Assembly (NCBI RefSeq): GCF_958450345.1
Contig: NC_088784.1
Span: 79,819,747 to 79,883,746 of the forward strand
Direction: 5' to 3'
DNA length: 64,000 bases
Source: Calliphora vicina
Taxonomy: Eukaryota; Arthropoda; Insecta; Diptera; Calliphoridae
Made by a program: the position numbers and the translations under genes. The number at the start of each line of letters is the position of its first letter. Position 1 is the first letter of the stretch. Shown here in pieces: positions 10,340 through 20,798 of this stretch. The notes below the pieces were generated by a model that was given only the letters and a program-made list of their open reading frames with translations, did no database searches and had not been told where the DNA came from.

Positions 10340-12240
10340 AATGTGTGAACAGAACTATAGGTACTTTTTTGTTCTTCTAATGGTACTTTTTTGAAATTTC
10401 TATAACAATGGACTTAGAAACATGAAATTAAACATATATGGTCCTAAGTGAGTGAGAATTCTAGGGGGAGACTTTTTGGTACTTTTTCTTTATTGGAATG
10501 GTACTTTTTGTAATTTCTTCACCAATGAACCTAGAAACATAAAATAAAGCTTATATATAAACCGAGTGAGTAGGAAACCACAAGTGTGGGTTTTTTGGTA
10601 CTTTTTCTATATTCTAATGGTACTTTTTTGAATTTTCTATAACTATGGACTTAGAAACATGAAATTAAGCATATATGGTCCTAAGTAAGTGAGAATTCTA
10701 GGGGGAGACTTTTTGGTACTTTTTCTTTATTCGATTGGTACTTTTTGTAATTTTTTCACCAATGAACCTAGAAACATGAAATAAAGCTTATATGGAACCG
10801 AGTGAGTGGTAAACCACAATTGTGGGGTTTTTGGTACTTTTTCTATATTCTAATGGTACTTTTTTGAATTTTCTATAACAATGGACTTAGAGACATGAAA
10901 TTAAGCATATATGGCCCTAAGTGAGTGAGAATTCTAGGGGGAGACTTTTTGGTACTTTTTCTTTATTCGAATGGTACTTTTTGTAATTTCTTCGCCAATG
11001 AACCTAAAAACATGAAATTAAGCTTATACGGACCGGAGTGAGTGGGAATCTACAAGTGACTGCTTTTTGGTACTTTTTCTATATTCTAATGGTACTTTTT
11101 GAATTTTCTGTAATAATGGACATAGAAATATGAAGTTAAGCATATATGGTTCTAAGTGAGTGAGAATTCTAAGGGGAGAGTTTTTGGTACTTTTTGTTTA
11201 TTCTAATGGTACTTTTTTGAATTTTCTATAACAATGGACTTAGAAACATGAAATTAAGCATACACGGTCCTAAGTCAATGAGAATTCTAGGGAGAGATTT
11301 TTGGTACTTTTTTTTAATCGAATGGTACTTTTTGTAATTTCTTCACCAATGAACCTAGAAACATGAAATAAAGCTAACATGGGCCACAGTGGGTGGGCAT
11401 CTACAAGTGACTGCTTTTTGGTACTTTTTCTATATTATAATGGTACTTGTACCTAGAAATATGTAATTAAGCGTATATGGTCCTATGTGATTGAAAATTT
11501 AGCGGATACTTCATGGTACTTTTTCTTTATTATAATGGTACTTTTTTTAATTTTGTATAACAATGGACTTAGAAACATGAAATTAAGCATACACGGTCCT
11601 AAGTCAGTGAGAATTCTAGGGGGAGACTTTTTGGTACGTTTTCTCTATTCGAATGGTACTTTTTGTAATTTCTTCACCAATGAACCTAGAAACATGAAGT
11701 AAAGCTTATATGGACTGGAGTGAGTGGGAATCCATAAGTGCCTGATTTTTGGTACTTTTTGTATATTGTAGCGGTACTTTTTGAATTTTCTGTAATAATG
11801 GCCATAAAAATATGAAATTAATCGTATATGTTCTAAAGTGAGTGAGAATTCCAGGGGGAGACTTTTTGGTACATTTTCTTTATTCTAATGGTACTTTTTT
11901 GAATTTTTTATAACAATGAACTTAGAAACATGATATTAATCGTATATGTTGTAAAGTGAGTGAGAATTCTAGGGATAGACTTTTTGGTACTTTTTCTTTA
12001 TTCGAATGGTACTTTTTGTAATTTCTTCACCAATTAACCTAAAACCATGAAATTAAGCTTATATGGGAGTGAGTGGGAAACCACAAGTGGGGGCTTTTTG
12101 GTGCTTTTTATATATTCTAATGGTACTTTATGAATTTTCTGTAATAATGGACATAGAAATATGAAATTAGGCGTCTATGGTCCCAAGTGAGTGGAAATTC
12201 AAGGCGCTTGGTACTTTTTCTTTGTTCTCATACGTACTAT
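10340..12240 (+). repeat. satellite-like tandem array, about 117-bp monomers
   Basis: About 16-17 units. Each has TTGGTACTTTTT, then about 15-20 bases later AATGGTACTTTTT, then AATTT(C/T)T, AATGGACTTAGAAACATGAA or AATGAACCTAGAAACATGAA, and GTGAGTG. Second-copy GGTACTTTTT sites fall near 10379, 10498, 10617, 10735, 10854, 10973, 11091, 11207, 11323, 11440, 11538 and on to about 12228. Two variants (GAATTTTCTATAACAATGGA and GTAATTTCTTCACCAATGAA) mostly alternate, giving a dimer of about 234 bp. The 71-codon ORF at 11487-11702 is a by-product. Confidence 0.85.
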
Positions 12241-12687
12241 TGTGCATTTACTATAATAATGGACCTAGCGTTTCCAAAAAACCAAAGAATTTCAAAACCG
12301 CGGTTTCGTTTTTTTTTTTTGGGTTTTGTGATAATTTTTAAATATTAATTGTTATAGAAACAAAATTAGATGATAATATAGGAAAGGCTATACAAATTTA
12401 AAATTGAAAATTGACGGGTTATGGTTTAGTGAATGCGAATTCAGAAATGATAATCAATGGTACTTTTTGAATATTTTATAATAATTTTAGGCACACATGA
12501 TTTTAAATGAATTTGAATTCACAAAAGGTGATTTTAGTGGTAACTTTCTTTTGCATTTTCTGTAATAATGGACCCAGAAATATGAAATTAGACATTTACA
12601 ATTAGATTCACAAAGGGAGACTTAATAGTACTATTTCATTCTTCTAATTGGGGTGGCGAAGCGCACCGGGTCTGCTTGTATACCTAT

Positions 12688-13425
12688 ATATGGGCAATTC
12701 CATGTCATCGTACGTGACATTTGTTCGCCTATAGAGTGGAATAGATTTTGCAAAAATAAGAATATCTGAAATATAATTTGATCTTTAAGTTCCATTCAGA
12801 GGGTACTATATTTAAAAAAATAATACGAACTTTCGAAACATTGTTGTCCAAAATATCAAGCGAAATAATGGTTATCGTACGTGACATAAAACGGAATTAA
12901 TTTTGAGGTACATGCAGAAATATGCGAAAATTTTCGAATCGTGAGAGCCGTTATGTTTTTTTAATTTCTCACACTAAACAAAATATTTTTCCTTTACAAT
13001 CCGTCATATTTAAATAAAAGAGTATTTGTATGATTTTATAATAAATATAATTTAATATCGTACGTGACATGCCCAACGTTTTTCTCTTATAGTAAAACAA
13101 TATATATTCTGTAAATATTTCTATACAAAAACTAAATATATATACATATATTCGGTTTCAATAAGCAAGTTGATAATAGCAAAAAACAATCAGAGTCAAA
13201 TTCATTTCATACTGTATGCTAATTGGGAGCTTAGTTTTCGCCGCAATCTTAGCCTAAAACATACCAATTAAATTAAAAAATTAAATATAGTCAGTTTAAA
13301 CTATTATTTTATACTTTCACATAGTACAATTTTAGTGTGTTTTCCTATTCAAATCATCTTAAAAAAAGTTTCAAGGGTTTTTGTTTTTTCAGTCGAGGTT
13401 GTCATTCCCATGGAATTGCCCATAT
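12688..13425. mobile_element. TIR element with three CGTACGTGACAT motifs
   Basis: ATATGGGCAATTCCATG (12688-12704) is exactly complementary to 13409-13425. Inside, CGTACGTGACAT occurs in direct orientation at 12709, 12876 and 13059, twice with a preceding TAT. No ORF. The element begins about 10 bp after the Helitron end. The superfamily is not clear. Confidence 0.65.
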
Positions 13426-13842
13426 GTATATAATATATATGTATATGTACATATATTCTTATCACTTACATGCCTGTGGCTATATTGCTTAACATCTTAA
13501 ATCGACTTTATTTGTATTACCGGTTTCTGTATTTTGTAAAAAATACTACTAAAGTATATTCATATATAATTTCTATTCCAAATTCAAATTCAGAATTTAG
13601 TAATATTTTTTTAATTTAGCTTGAAATCAGATTTAAAAATCAATGTTTACTATAAATCATAATGATAATTGCTCATGACGAAAAGTTTATAACTAATTAT
13701 TCATCATTACAGGGCTTCATTTTGTAAAATAAAAAGTTTTTAAACTTACGAAATTTGTATAATCATGATGATAAATTTCTATAAATTTTTAGTTTATAAC
13801 ATAAAATTTATAACAAATGTTTTCCCTTTCATTTAAAAAAAA
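13426..13842. other. no gene; AT-rich with TA-rich run
   Basis: TATATAATATATATGTATAT near 13427-13446; otherwise nothing recognised. Confidence 0.45.
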
Positions 13843-14261
13843 CAAGTAAGAAAGTATTGTCGGTCAAGCCCGATCATATAATACCCTACACTAATCTTTT
13901 ACTTAGTGTAGGGTAATATTTAATATTTTTTTTTAAAAATTTCAAAAATTTCAATAATTTATATTTTTTAGTGATTTTCGGAAGCGGGTCTATATGGGAG
14001 CTATGACATGAATTTTGTATATATAAAACTTATTTGGAGCGCAATTTATGGAGATATATTTATAAATTAAACATTTATGACCGATAAAGTCCAATTTCGG
14101 AAGGAATTTGTATGGGGGCTAGGTGAAATAATGAACCGATTTCAGCCAGTTTCAATACGCTTGATCCTTGGGCCGAAAAAATAATATGTACCAAATTTGA
14201 TCAAAATATCATCAAAATTGCGACCTGTACTCTGCGCACAGCCAGCCATCAAGACCACAGT
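13843..14261 (+). mobile_element. HINE-like element, type B, 3'-truncated
   Basis: Begins CAAGTAAGAAAGTATTGTCG with the hairpin GTCGGTCAAGCCCGATC. A near palindrome TACCCTACACTAATCTTTTA...TAGTGTAGGGTA follows. It runs through TTTCGGAAGCGGGTCTATAT and AGCCAGTTTCAATACG to CGACCTGTACTCTGCGCACA, then stops. CACAGTGG begins at 14262. Confidence 0.6.
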
Positions 14262-15435
14262 GGATCCGCCCATAGGCCAAAAATAAATAAAACAATCACA
14301 AAATATTTAGACAAAATGCAAAAAAATTTTCTCTTAAATATCCAATCTTTTTAATGGAAAACCGGGTTTTGCTGGAAATCTAACGGGACTTTTTAAAACT
14401 AAAATTAAAAGCATGAGCAAATATTCATTTGAAAAGCGCAGCTGAACTCTGGAAGAAATATTCAAAGCAAAAGTGCACTTCAAAACGGTCTTGCAATTAC
14501 TGTAGTCTACAAAATTAAATTATTTTCAATGGATTTTGAAGTTAAAGGTATTTATTTTATCTTTAGAAAATAATAAAACTAACTTGTGTTGTAATGCTTG
14601 TGAAATTAATGTTTTAGTTAACCTATATGTTTGTTACTTTTTTGTAAAACTTCATTATGTTTACTTAAAGTTTTGGTTGTGTTCCCCCAAGATTCCCCCG
14701 TAGGGTTCTTTTTCATTGTATTTATCTGATTCTTAAGATAATAAAAGTGCTGAAGGTAGTTGCGGAAATATGCGGATGGGCGTGTAATCTTTAATATACT
14801 AACTCGCCCCACAGAGGGATGGCTTCATACATTTTTTTGCAAAAATTATAAGGTGTGGTCGTAGAGCGCTGAAATTTGGCACAGAGAATTATATGAACTA
14901 AGTTAAGAAAAAAATTAAATTTTATCAAAATCGTACACGCCCAACGCCCACGAAACCCATTCACAGATTAGAATTTTTTGGATATTTCGTTTATTATTCG
15001 ACAAAAAATTTTAAGTTTTCATCCTGTTCCGAAAACTTCTGAAAACAATTCTTTTTTTTAATCGAAACAAGACACTCCCACCTTTCATTTTATTAAAAAA
15101 AGAGCTAGGGGGAAAGTGGGGCCACATTTTTTTTCTCTATGGAAAATCAAAAATACAATAATTATTACAGACTTATAGATTTGGGCATATCTTCATTGAT
15201 GTGGAAATGTTATATTTTTCAAATATGTTAAAGGTAAATGGTATTATTCGGAAAATTATACATATATAAACCACTGAATTGCGTGAAAATATAAGTAAAT
15301 TTTTGCTTAACACCCTAGCGTGGACTTTACTAGCATGGACTTTTTTAAAAATAAAATAATTTTTTTCTTAAAACTATAAGTGTACATTTCATCTTTAAAT
15401 ATTTCTCTACAAAACAGCATCATTTGATTGTTGAA
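14262..15435. other. no gene; unclassified repeat-like DNA
   Basis: Starts with CACAGTGGATCCGCCC, an end like those at 19116, 24956 and 59660. Near 14850-14960 it carries GGTGTGGTCGTAGAGCGCTG and CACGCCCAACGCCCACG, style typical of dispersed fly repeats. No ORF above chance. Confidence 0.35.
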
Positions 15436-15670
15436 ATTAAGTGTTTGAAAAATTGACTTTTTGACACCAAAATCCATCTGTGCGCCGTCTTATTTTTGCA
15501 TCGGTATATAAAAATCTGATCCATGGAGCTGAGGTAAGCAAGCATGTAGTAGTGTCAATAGGTGAATTATCGGAGGAAGCAGCTGAAGCGAAAAATATGC
15601 ATATAAAACAGTTTAGATTGCAACATACCCGAAAAATATCGCGCAATATAACTTTGTATAACTTTTTAAT
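15436..15670 (+). pseudogene. fragment of a transposon-encoded ORF
   Basis: The plus frame from 15480 contains KNLIHGAEV, SIGELSEEAAEAKN and HTRKISRN. I recall this order (HGA-E, LSEEAxExxNK, TRKxSR) from a repeated insect ORF associated with DNA transposons, but I cannot name its superfamily. It is about 65 codons, with neither start nor end of a domain. The overlapping minus-strand ORF is a shadow. Confidence 0.4.
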
Positions 15671-15786
15671 TTAGTTTTTTTCTTCAGTGTATAATTCAAA
15701 TGGAATAAAAATTTACTAAAATTGTTTAAAACAAACGAATTTTCATACTGAAATATTTTATTTCAAAAATTCATAAAACAAATCTA

Positions 15787-16033
15787 CACAGAGAAAACAG
15801 ATTCGTGATAGCAACCGAATTTGTTGCCAATCGAATGATTCTACCGAAGTAACTAAATTTTACAGTTGTAGCTGCAGTATTTTAGAAGCGGTAACAAAAT
15901 TTTGATTGCTTCAACCGAAATTCTTTTTTATCAACTGACTTTCTGTTGATGGAACCGAAAAATTCTATGTGTGCAACCGAATCATTCGATTGGCTACAAA
16001 TTCGTTTGCTATCACGAATCTGTTTTCTCTGTG
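15787..16033. mobile_element. MITE, 247 bp, TA-flanked
   Basis: CACAGAGAAAACAGATTCGT at the left end is matched by its complement at the right, and pairing continues about 55 bp with few mismatches (GATAGCAA, CGAAT, CCAATCGAATGATTC). TA lies on both sides (15785-15786, 16034-16035). TA target and short length suggest a Tc1/mariner-type MITE. Elements with related ends are at 36626-39434 and 51995-53316. Confidence 0.8.
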
Positions 16034-16093
16034 TAAAAGCCAAATAACCCTTGAAAGATCAAAGGGCTACTGTGGCTACAGTTGTTAATATTC

Positions 16094-16390
16094 CAAGCGT
16101 TTCAGAATCACATTCTGAGTCAATTAAGCGATGTCCGTCCGTCTGTCCGTCCATGTAAACCTTGTAATCAAACTACAGGTCGCAATGTCAAAGATAATTC
16201 GAAGAAATTTCGTATCAGCTTTTATATTGTCCCAATGAGGAAGCCAAATGAATTTGGTTAGAATTAGTCCATTATTTCTCCTAGCCCCCATACAATTGTC
16301 CTATCTGAAAATAGTTAAACTCTCATTAATATCTTATTTATATGTTAAACTGTTAGTTTTGGAGATATTGATTATTGACCGCTTGTTCAT
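16094..16390 (-). mobile_element. HINE type B fragment, inverted to the next copies
   Basis: Contains GAGTCAATTAAGCGATGTCC, the GTCY run, CCATGTAAACCTTGTAATCA and CCTAGCCCCCATACAATTGT. It is the inverse of about 17100-17345 with high identity, making an inverted repeat of about 250-280 bp with about 700 bp between. Confidence 0.6.
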
Positions 16391-16394
16391 ATAA

Positions 16395-16540
16395 GGGAAA
16401 CCACTGTGCAGACGGACAAACGGACGGACGGACGAACATCGATTAATCGACTCAGAAAGTGATTCTAAGCCGATCGGTATTCTTTAAAGTGCGTGTTTTG
16501 GGCGTTACAAACATCTGCACAAACGCAAAACGCTATCAAA
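16395..16540 (+). mobile_element. HINE type B terminal fragment
   Basis: CAGACGGACAAACGGACGGA, then CATCGATTAATCGACTCAGA, GCCGATCGGTATTCTTTAAA and GGGCGTTACAAACATCTGCA. This is the microsatellite-to-end part of the element, opposite in orientation to the fragment at 16094-16390. Confidence 0.6.
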
Positions 16541-16845
16541 CTTATAATCAAAGAAATATGTGTTTAAAGTTTTTTTTTAAATTAACACAAAACTAAGGTT
16601 TTCGACTTAAGCTGTTTTAACGTGTAGCCGTAGATATAGACAAACAAGTACATTTTTATTCATGTGTGTTAGCACATTGGGCTCAATGACTAGATTTTGA
16701 GCTAAAAAGTTAATTTTGGTTATAAAGTTTAAAGAATTGCCAACATTTCAAAATTAAACTAACTTATGACTTCAAATTAAGCTTTCAAGGTTGTCTATAT
16801 TTGTTATACTTTCACAAGGAAAAGTAACAAATTTAATCAAGTAAG

Positions 16846-17445
16846 AAAGTATTAATCGTATATGGCCCAATGGGCTCGATTATTTAAATAAAGAATGAAA
16901 TGAAAGTATACTCGGTCAAGCCCGACCATATGATATCCTACACATAGTATATGATTCTAAACATTTTTCTTTTGATATGAAACTTATTTGTATTGAATAT
17001 TATTTGAACACCAACATTTTTAAGATATTTATGCTCGATAAAGTGATTTTCGAAAGTAGGCCTTATATGGGAGCTATGACTAATTATGGAGCGATCATCA
17101 CAAAATTTGGGTTGGATATCTATATAAATAAGATATTAATGAGAGCTTAACTATTTTCAGATAGGACAATTGTATGGGGGCTAGGAGAAATAATGGACCA
17201 ATTCTAACCAAATTCATTTGGCTTCGTCCTTGGGACAATAGAAAAGCTGGTACGAAATTTCTTCGAATTATTTTTGACATTGCGACCTGTAGTTTGATTA
17301 CAAGGTTTACATGGACGGACATCGCTTAATCGACTCAGAAAGTGATTCTGAAAGGTGGTGTTGGGACAATATTTTAGTACGTTACAAACATCAGCACTAA
17401 CCAAATATTCCCTCCCGACTATGGTGGCGTGCGGTATTAAAATAA
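16846..17445 (+). mobile_element. HINE type B, near full length with small insert
   Basis: CAAGTAAGAAAGTAT is followed by about 50 unrelated bases, then AAAGTATACTCGGTCAAGCC with the hairpin. It runs through AGTAGGCCTTATATGGGAGC, the microsatellite remnant GGACGGACATCGC, and ends CCCTCCCGACTATGGTGGCG. The two short minus-strand ORFs inside are repeat-derived. Confidence 0.6.
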
Positions 17446-17814
17446 ATGGAGAATATTAATAAATGAAGGAACTATTATAAAAAACGAAAAATTTTAAATT
17501 TTTCTATAAAAATTTAAACTAATATTAGTGGTTATTTTGTCGAACGTTTTTCCTGATTAATATTATTAATAATTATTTAGGCTCAAGTTCATTAAATTGA
17601 TTTCCATAGAAATACAATTTATTCTATTAAATTTTCACAATTCTAAAGAATACTGAAAAAGTTATATTTAGACACACGACATAATGGAATGCATTTTCGG
17701 GGTTAGCCACCACCACCTCATCAGCACTCTTTTGTGTCGATGTAAGTGTCGCTTGTAAATATCATCTATTTAACTCACCAGTTTTTACAGAAATAAAAGA
17801 AATTTAAATTTAAA
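17446..17814. other. no gene; AT-rich
   Basis: Nothing recognised. Confidence 0.4.
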
Positions 17815-18220
17815 GGAATAGAATAGAAATGTGTACGTAATTGTCGTTCCAATGAGACATAAAAAACAGAAATTGGTCAAAAAATTTTAAAGTTATTAAA
17901 AATTCGCCAGGCCATTAACGTGTCTCAGGCAACTAGAACAAGAAATGTATGAACAAAATTAACATATTTTGATAAATATTAAAATAAAAGCTAATTTTTA
18001 CTTAAAATATATCCATATTTACTTGTATATGAGTTTTTGTCTTCGTAGGATTCCGTTAACCTATTCGCAGATATGATCAAAAAAATTAAAATTTTTTAAC
18101 TCCAGTTTCAAAACTCCATTTTCAAATTTTTCAAAATTTTGTTAAACAAATTTAAGAATTTTTCGATTATCTCATTTGGATTTATTGGGAATAGGGAATA
18201 AAAATGTGAAAAAATTATGA
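17815..18220 (+). repeat. half copy of the foldback at 52291-53003
   Basis: Shares GTGTACGTAATTGTCGTTCC, TTAAAGTTATTAAAAATTCG, CCAGGCCATTAACGTGTCTC and TCTTCGTAGGATTCCGTTAA with parts of the 52.3-53.0 kb foldback. Only one arm and the centre are present. Confidence 0.55.
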
Positions 18221-19116
18221 AAATATCTCTTATAGTTTTTCCGTCTTAACCCCACCGATTACCTAAAATTTTTTCAGAATGATTTATTTTACATTAGTAA
18301 AAATGTTCACCAAACTGGGGGGTAAGAATGGCCAAAATCCAACTTTCGTTTATAAAGGGCCACCCTAATGTTGCCCCTACGCCCTTCGAAATTTGAACTA
18401 TTTTTTATTAAAATCTCAGCCACCTGTTCTAAAATCCCAAAGCCGGGATCAGAAAACGGAAAACAGCTTTGGAAACCTTGATGTATTACCTATTTATACC
18501 CAATGTATTTTCACAGCATCGAAAAAAATGGGGACCCTATAGGCAAAATTTTGAAAAATACCATTGTTGGGCTTTTAGCACCAATTTTTAGGAATTGCGG
18601 GATTCCCATCCTTCCTTTTGACAAGTCTTTTTACACTTTGTTATTTAGAATGACAAATTTAAGAAACGTTGAAAATTTCTATGAGTTATGTTAATAAATA
18701 AAGATTTTATTACATATTTATTGAGTTTCTAAAACTAAAATTTGTATCAAAATTTTAATATGATTGCAATTATTACAATTTCATCCACATTTATTCGGAA
18801 CTATTTGTTTTTTTGTATAGATAAGTCAATTTTTGGTCTTACAAAAAAAATTTCAAGTCAATATCTCAATTAGATTGAAAAATATCACACTTTAAAACTC
18901 CGTCTTTAAAAATATTGCACTTTTTCATACTAAAATTTTGTTTATACTATTTTATGCAACATATGAAAAAGTGCAATATTTTTTAGCATGGTCCATTTTA
19001 ATAACATAAACTCGAATACTGCTAGTCTAGGCCCAACCCAAATTTTATACCGATAGGACCAGCAGTTTATTTCCCAACAGATTTATTCCAAAAATTTTTG
19101 ATACTGCCCCACTGTG
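18221..19116. repeat. dispersed repeat ending CCCCACTGTG
   Basis: Contains GGAATTGCGGGATTCC (about 18592-18607), which recurs at about 24671-24686. Its right end CACTGTG (19110-19116) parallels the ends at 24956 and, inverted, 59660. No coding content. A strong hairpin sits at 18908-18983. It abuts the DD37E element flank. Confidence 0.35.
18908..18983. repeat. hairpin with 22-bp perfect stem
   Basis: AAAAATATTGCACTTTTTCA plus TA (18908-18929) pairs perfectly with 18962-18983 across a 32-base loop. Confidence 0.7.
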
Positions 19117-19140
19117 CGTTAGTTTGTTACAGATACAATA

Positions 19141-19167
19141 AGGAGTGAGATCGAAAAATTCTTAACA
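19141..19167 (+). repeat. left TIR of the DD37E element
   Basis: 27 bp, exact complement of 20412-20438; TA precedes it. Confidence 0.95.
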
Positions 19168-19296
19168 CACGTTTTTCATTACATTTTTTAACCCAAGTAT
19201 TATTTGAATTTTTTTTTGATCAAGTTACCTTTGAAAAACATGTCAGTTATTATGTGTAATGTCAATTATATTAATTTTTTTGTTAATCTGATTAAA

Positions 19297-20304
19297 ATGA
19301 GTGACCAGAAAAAAGTGCGTACTGAAATTATTAAATATTTTCAACAAAACCCAACTTGGTCTTACAAAAAGTTGGCCAAGCATACAAAGGTCTGCCGTCA
19401 AACTGTTTCCAATGTTATTAAACAGTACCGGGAGAACTTGTCAGTTGATAGAAAACCTGGTTCAGGTAGAAGGAATGGTCCACATGATGTTTCTAAAGCC
19501 AAAAAAATAGAACGCATTTTCAAAAGAGCTCCCAACACATCCGGTAGGAAAGCAGCCCGGTTAGCTCAGTGCTCGGACTATTTGGTACGAAAAGTTAAAG
19601 CTAATGCAGGTTTAAAAACATACAAGGCTCAAAAAGTTCCTGACAGGAACGCTACTAAAAATTTAGAGGCCAAAAACAGAGCACGGAAATTGAAGTCAAG
19701 TTTTATAAAAAAATATTCTTGCTGCATAATGGATGACGAAACGTATGTTCTGGCAGATTTTTCGCAACTTCCAGGTCAAAAATTTTATGTTGCTGATGCT
19801 CGAGGGAATGTTGAAGAAAAGTTTAGGACCCAAAAGCAGACAAAATTTCCCAGAAAGTTCTTGGTATGGCAAGCAATATGCAGTTGCGGCAAAAGAAGCC
19901 ACTCATTTGTTACAACGGGCTCTATAAATACCGAAATTTACATCAAGGAATGTTTACAAAAAAGGCTGCTTCCATTCATAAGACTTCATAATGTGTCCAC
20001 TTATTTTTGGCCTGACTTGGCATCCTGTCACTATGGCAAACAAGCCCTTGAGTGGTACAAGAACAATAATGTGGTATTTGTACCAAGAGAGGCAAATCCT
20101 CCAAACTGCCCGGAGTTAAGGCCAGTGGAGAGATATTGGGCTCTTGTTAAAAGAGAATTGAAGAGTACAAAAAAGGTGTCCAAAAGTGTGGTAGATTTTA
20201 AACGGAGATGGACTACATGTTCGAGCAAAGTGACAGAAAGCACTATAAAAACGTTAATGGAAGGGTTTCCGAAAAAGGTTCAAAATTTCATCACTAGTGA
20301 TTAA
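19297..20304 (+). CDS. DD37E transposase, full length
   Basis: Encodes a DDE/D-type transposase that would cut and reinsert its own element at TA sites in the nucleus. I chose the ATG at 19297 (335 codons, MSDQKKV...). The frame is open from 19204, but the extra 31 residues are hydrophobic and unlike a transposase start. Residues about 1-46 form a first helix-turn-helix (WSYKKLAKHTKVCRQTVSNV). SGRRNG at 56-61 sits where GRPR-like motifs lie. Residues 79-115 suit a second helix-turn-helix (APNTSGRKAARLA). Catalytic candidates are D147 in IMDDETY, D240 in WPDLASCHY and E278 in LRPVERYW. The last two are separated by 37 residues, hence DD37E. There are no internal stops or frameshifts. Activity is untested; a loss-of-function substitution cannot be excluded. 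Confidence 0.9.
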   Translation: MSDQKKVRTEIIKYFQQNPTWSYKKLAKHTKVCRQTVSNVIKQYRENLSVDRKPGSGRRNGPHDVSKAKKIERIFKRAPNTSGRKAARLAQCSDYLVRKVKANAGLKTYKAQKVPDRNATKNLEAKNRARKLKSSFIKKYSCCIMDDETYVLADFSQLPGQKFYVADARGNVEEKFRTQKQTKFPRKFLVWQAICSCGKRSHSFVTTGSINTEIYIKECLQKRLLPFIRLHNVSTYFWPDLASCHYGKQALEWYKNNNVVFVPREANPPNCPELRPVERYWALVKRELKSTKKVSKSVVDFKRRWTTCSSKVTESTIKTLMEGFPKKVQNFITSD

Positions 20305-20411
20305 AACTATAAAAATAATTTTTTTTGTAAATTGTAATAATAATTTCAATCAAATAAAAAAAAAATTAAAGCTGTAAGTTTAGTGGTTTCTTTTTTATAA
20401 ACATATATGTA

Positions 20412-20438
20412 TGTTAAGAATTTTTCGATCTCACTCCT
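20412..20438 (-). repeat. right TIR of the DD37E element
   Basis: 27 bp, exact complement of 19141-19167; TA follows it. Confidence 0.95.
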
Positions 20439-20440
20439 TA

Positions 20441-20798
20441 GGATTGGAAAATTCATACACGTGTTAAATAAATTTACTCGGATTCTATTGTATATTCAGC
20501 ATGATGCAGTCAGTCAGTCAGTGTTTGTTGATTTGTTCATTTAAATTTTATTTGTTATTTCTTTCAAATTATTCTTCTTTTTTTCTTTTCGTTGTCTGTC
20601 AGTGTGCTAACTTTGAAGTCTTCATCTTTATTTTACAGTTTTCATTTAAATTTGTTAAGGAATTTAATGTAAATTGAAAGAAGAATCAATGTTGTGTAAT
20701 AAACATTTGTAGACACTTAACAATTCAATACGGATTTACGGGATTTATTCTTTAAAGACAACATTATGAAAAAAATTTGAATCATTTTTATTTAAATA
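20441..20798. other. no gene; short CAGT microsatellite
   Basis: GCAGTCAGTCAGTCAGTG near 20507-20523; otherwise AT-rich and unrecognised. Confidence 0.5.

Larger units (their letters stand above)
9299..12678 (+). mobile_element. Helitron-like non-autonomous element with internal satellite
   Basis: Starts TCTATATATATAAAAGAGTA after an A, carries a (ACTG)n microsatellite at 9324-9351, then CACAGCCCAAACGGCTGAAG, a common Helitron 5' motif. It ends GGTGGCGAAGCGCACCGGGT, a hairpin-forming segment, then CTGCTTG before a T. Insertion between A and T, 5' TC and a 3' hairpin about 7 bases from the end all fit Helitrons; the terminal CTTG departs from CTRR by one base. No Rep/helicase ORF is present. 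The interior is built from TTGGTACTTTTT-bearing repeats. Confidence 0.65.
19141..20438 (+). mobile_element. intact DD37E Tc1/mariner-superfamily transposon
   Basis: 1298 bp with perfect 27-bp terminal inverted repeats (19141-19167 and 20412-20438) starting AGGAGTGAGATCGAAAAATT and continuing CTTAACA, each flanked by a TA dinucleotide (19139-19140, 20439-20440). It encloses one uninterrupted transposase gene. Size, TIR length and TA target match DD37E (ITmD37E-type) elements described from mosquitoes. This is the best preserved element in the window. Two decayed relatives are at 31436-32240 and 47685-49112. Confidence 0.92.

Noticed and set aside
11487..11702. 71-codon ORF in the Helitron-like element
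   Set aside because: It spans two satellite units; the same peptide pieces recur with the repeat period.
10340..12240. CRISPR-like regular repeat array
   Set aside because: Units of about 117 bp with no unique spacers, in a eukaryotic mobile-element context.
19696..20243. Minus-strand and alternate-frame ORFs of 60-70 codons within the DD37E element
   Set aside because: They are shadows of the transposase frame.
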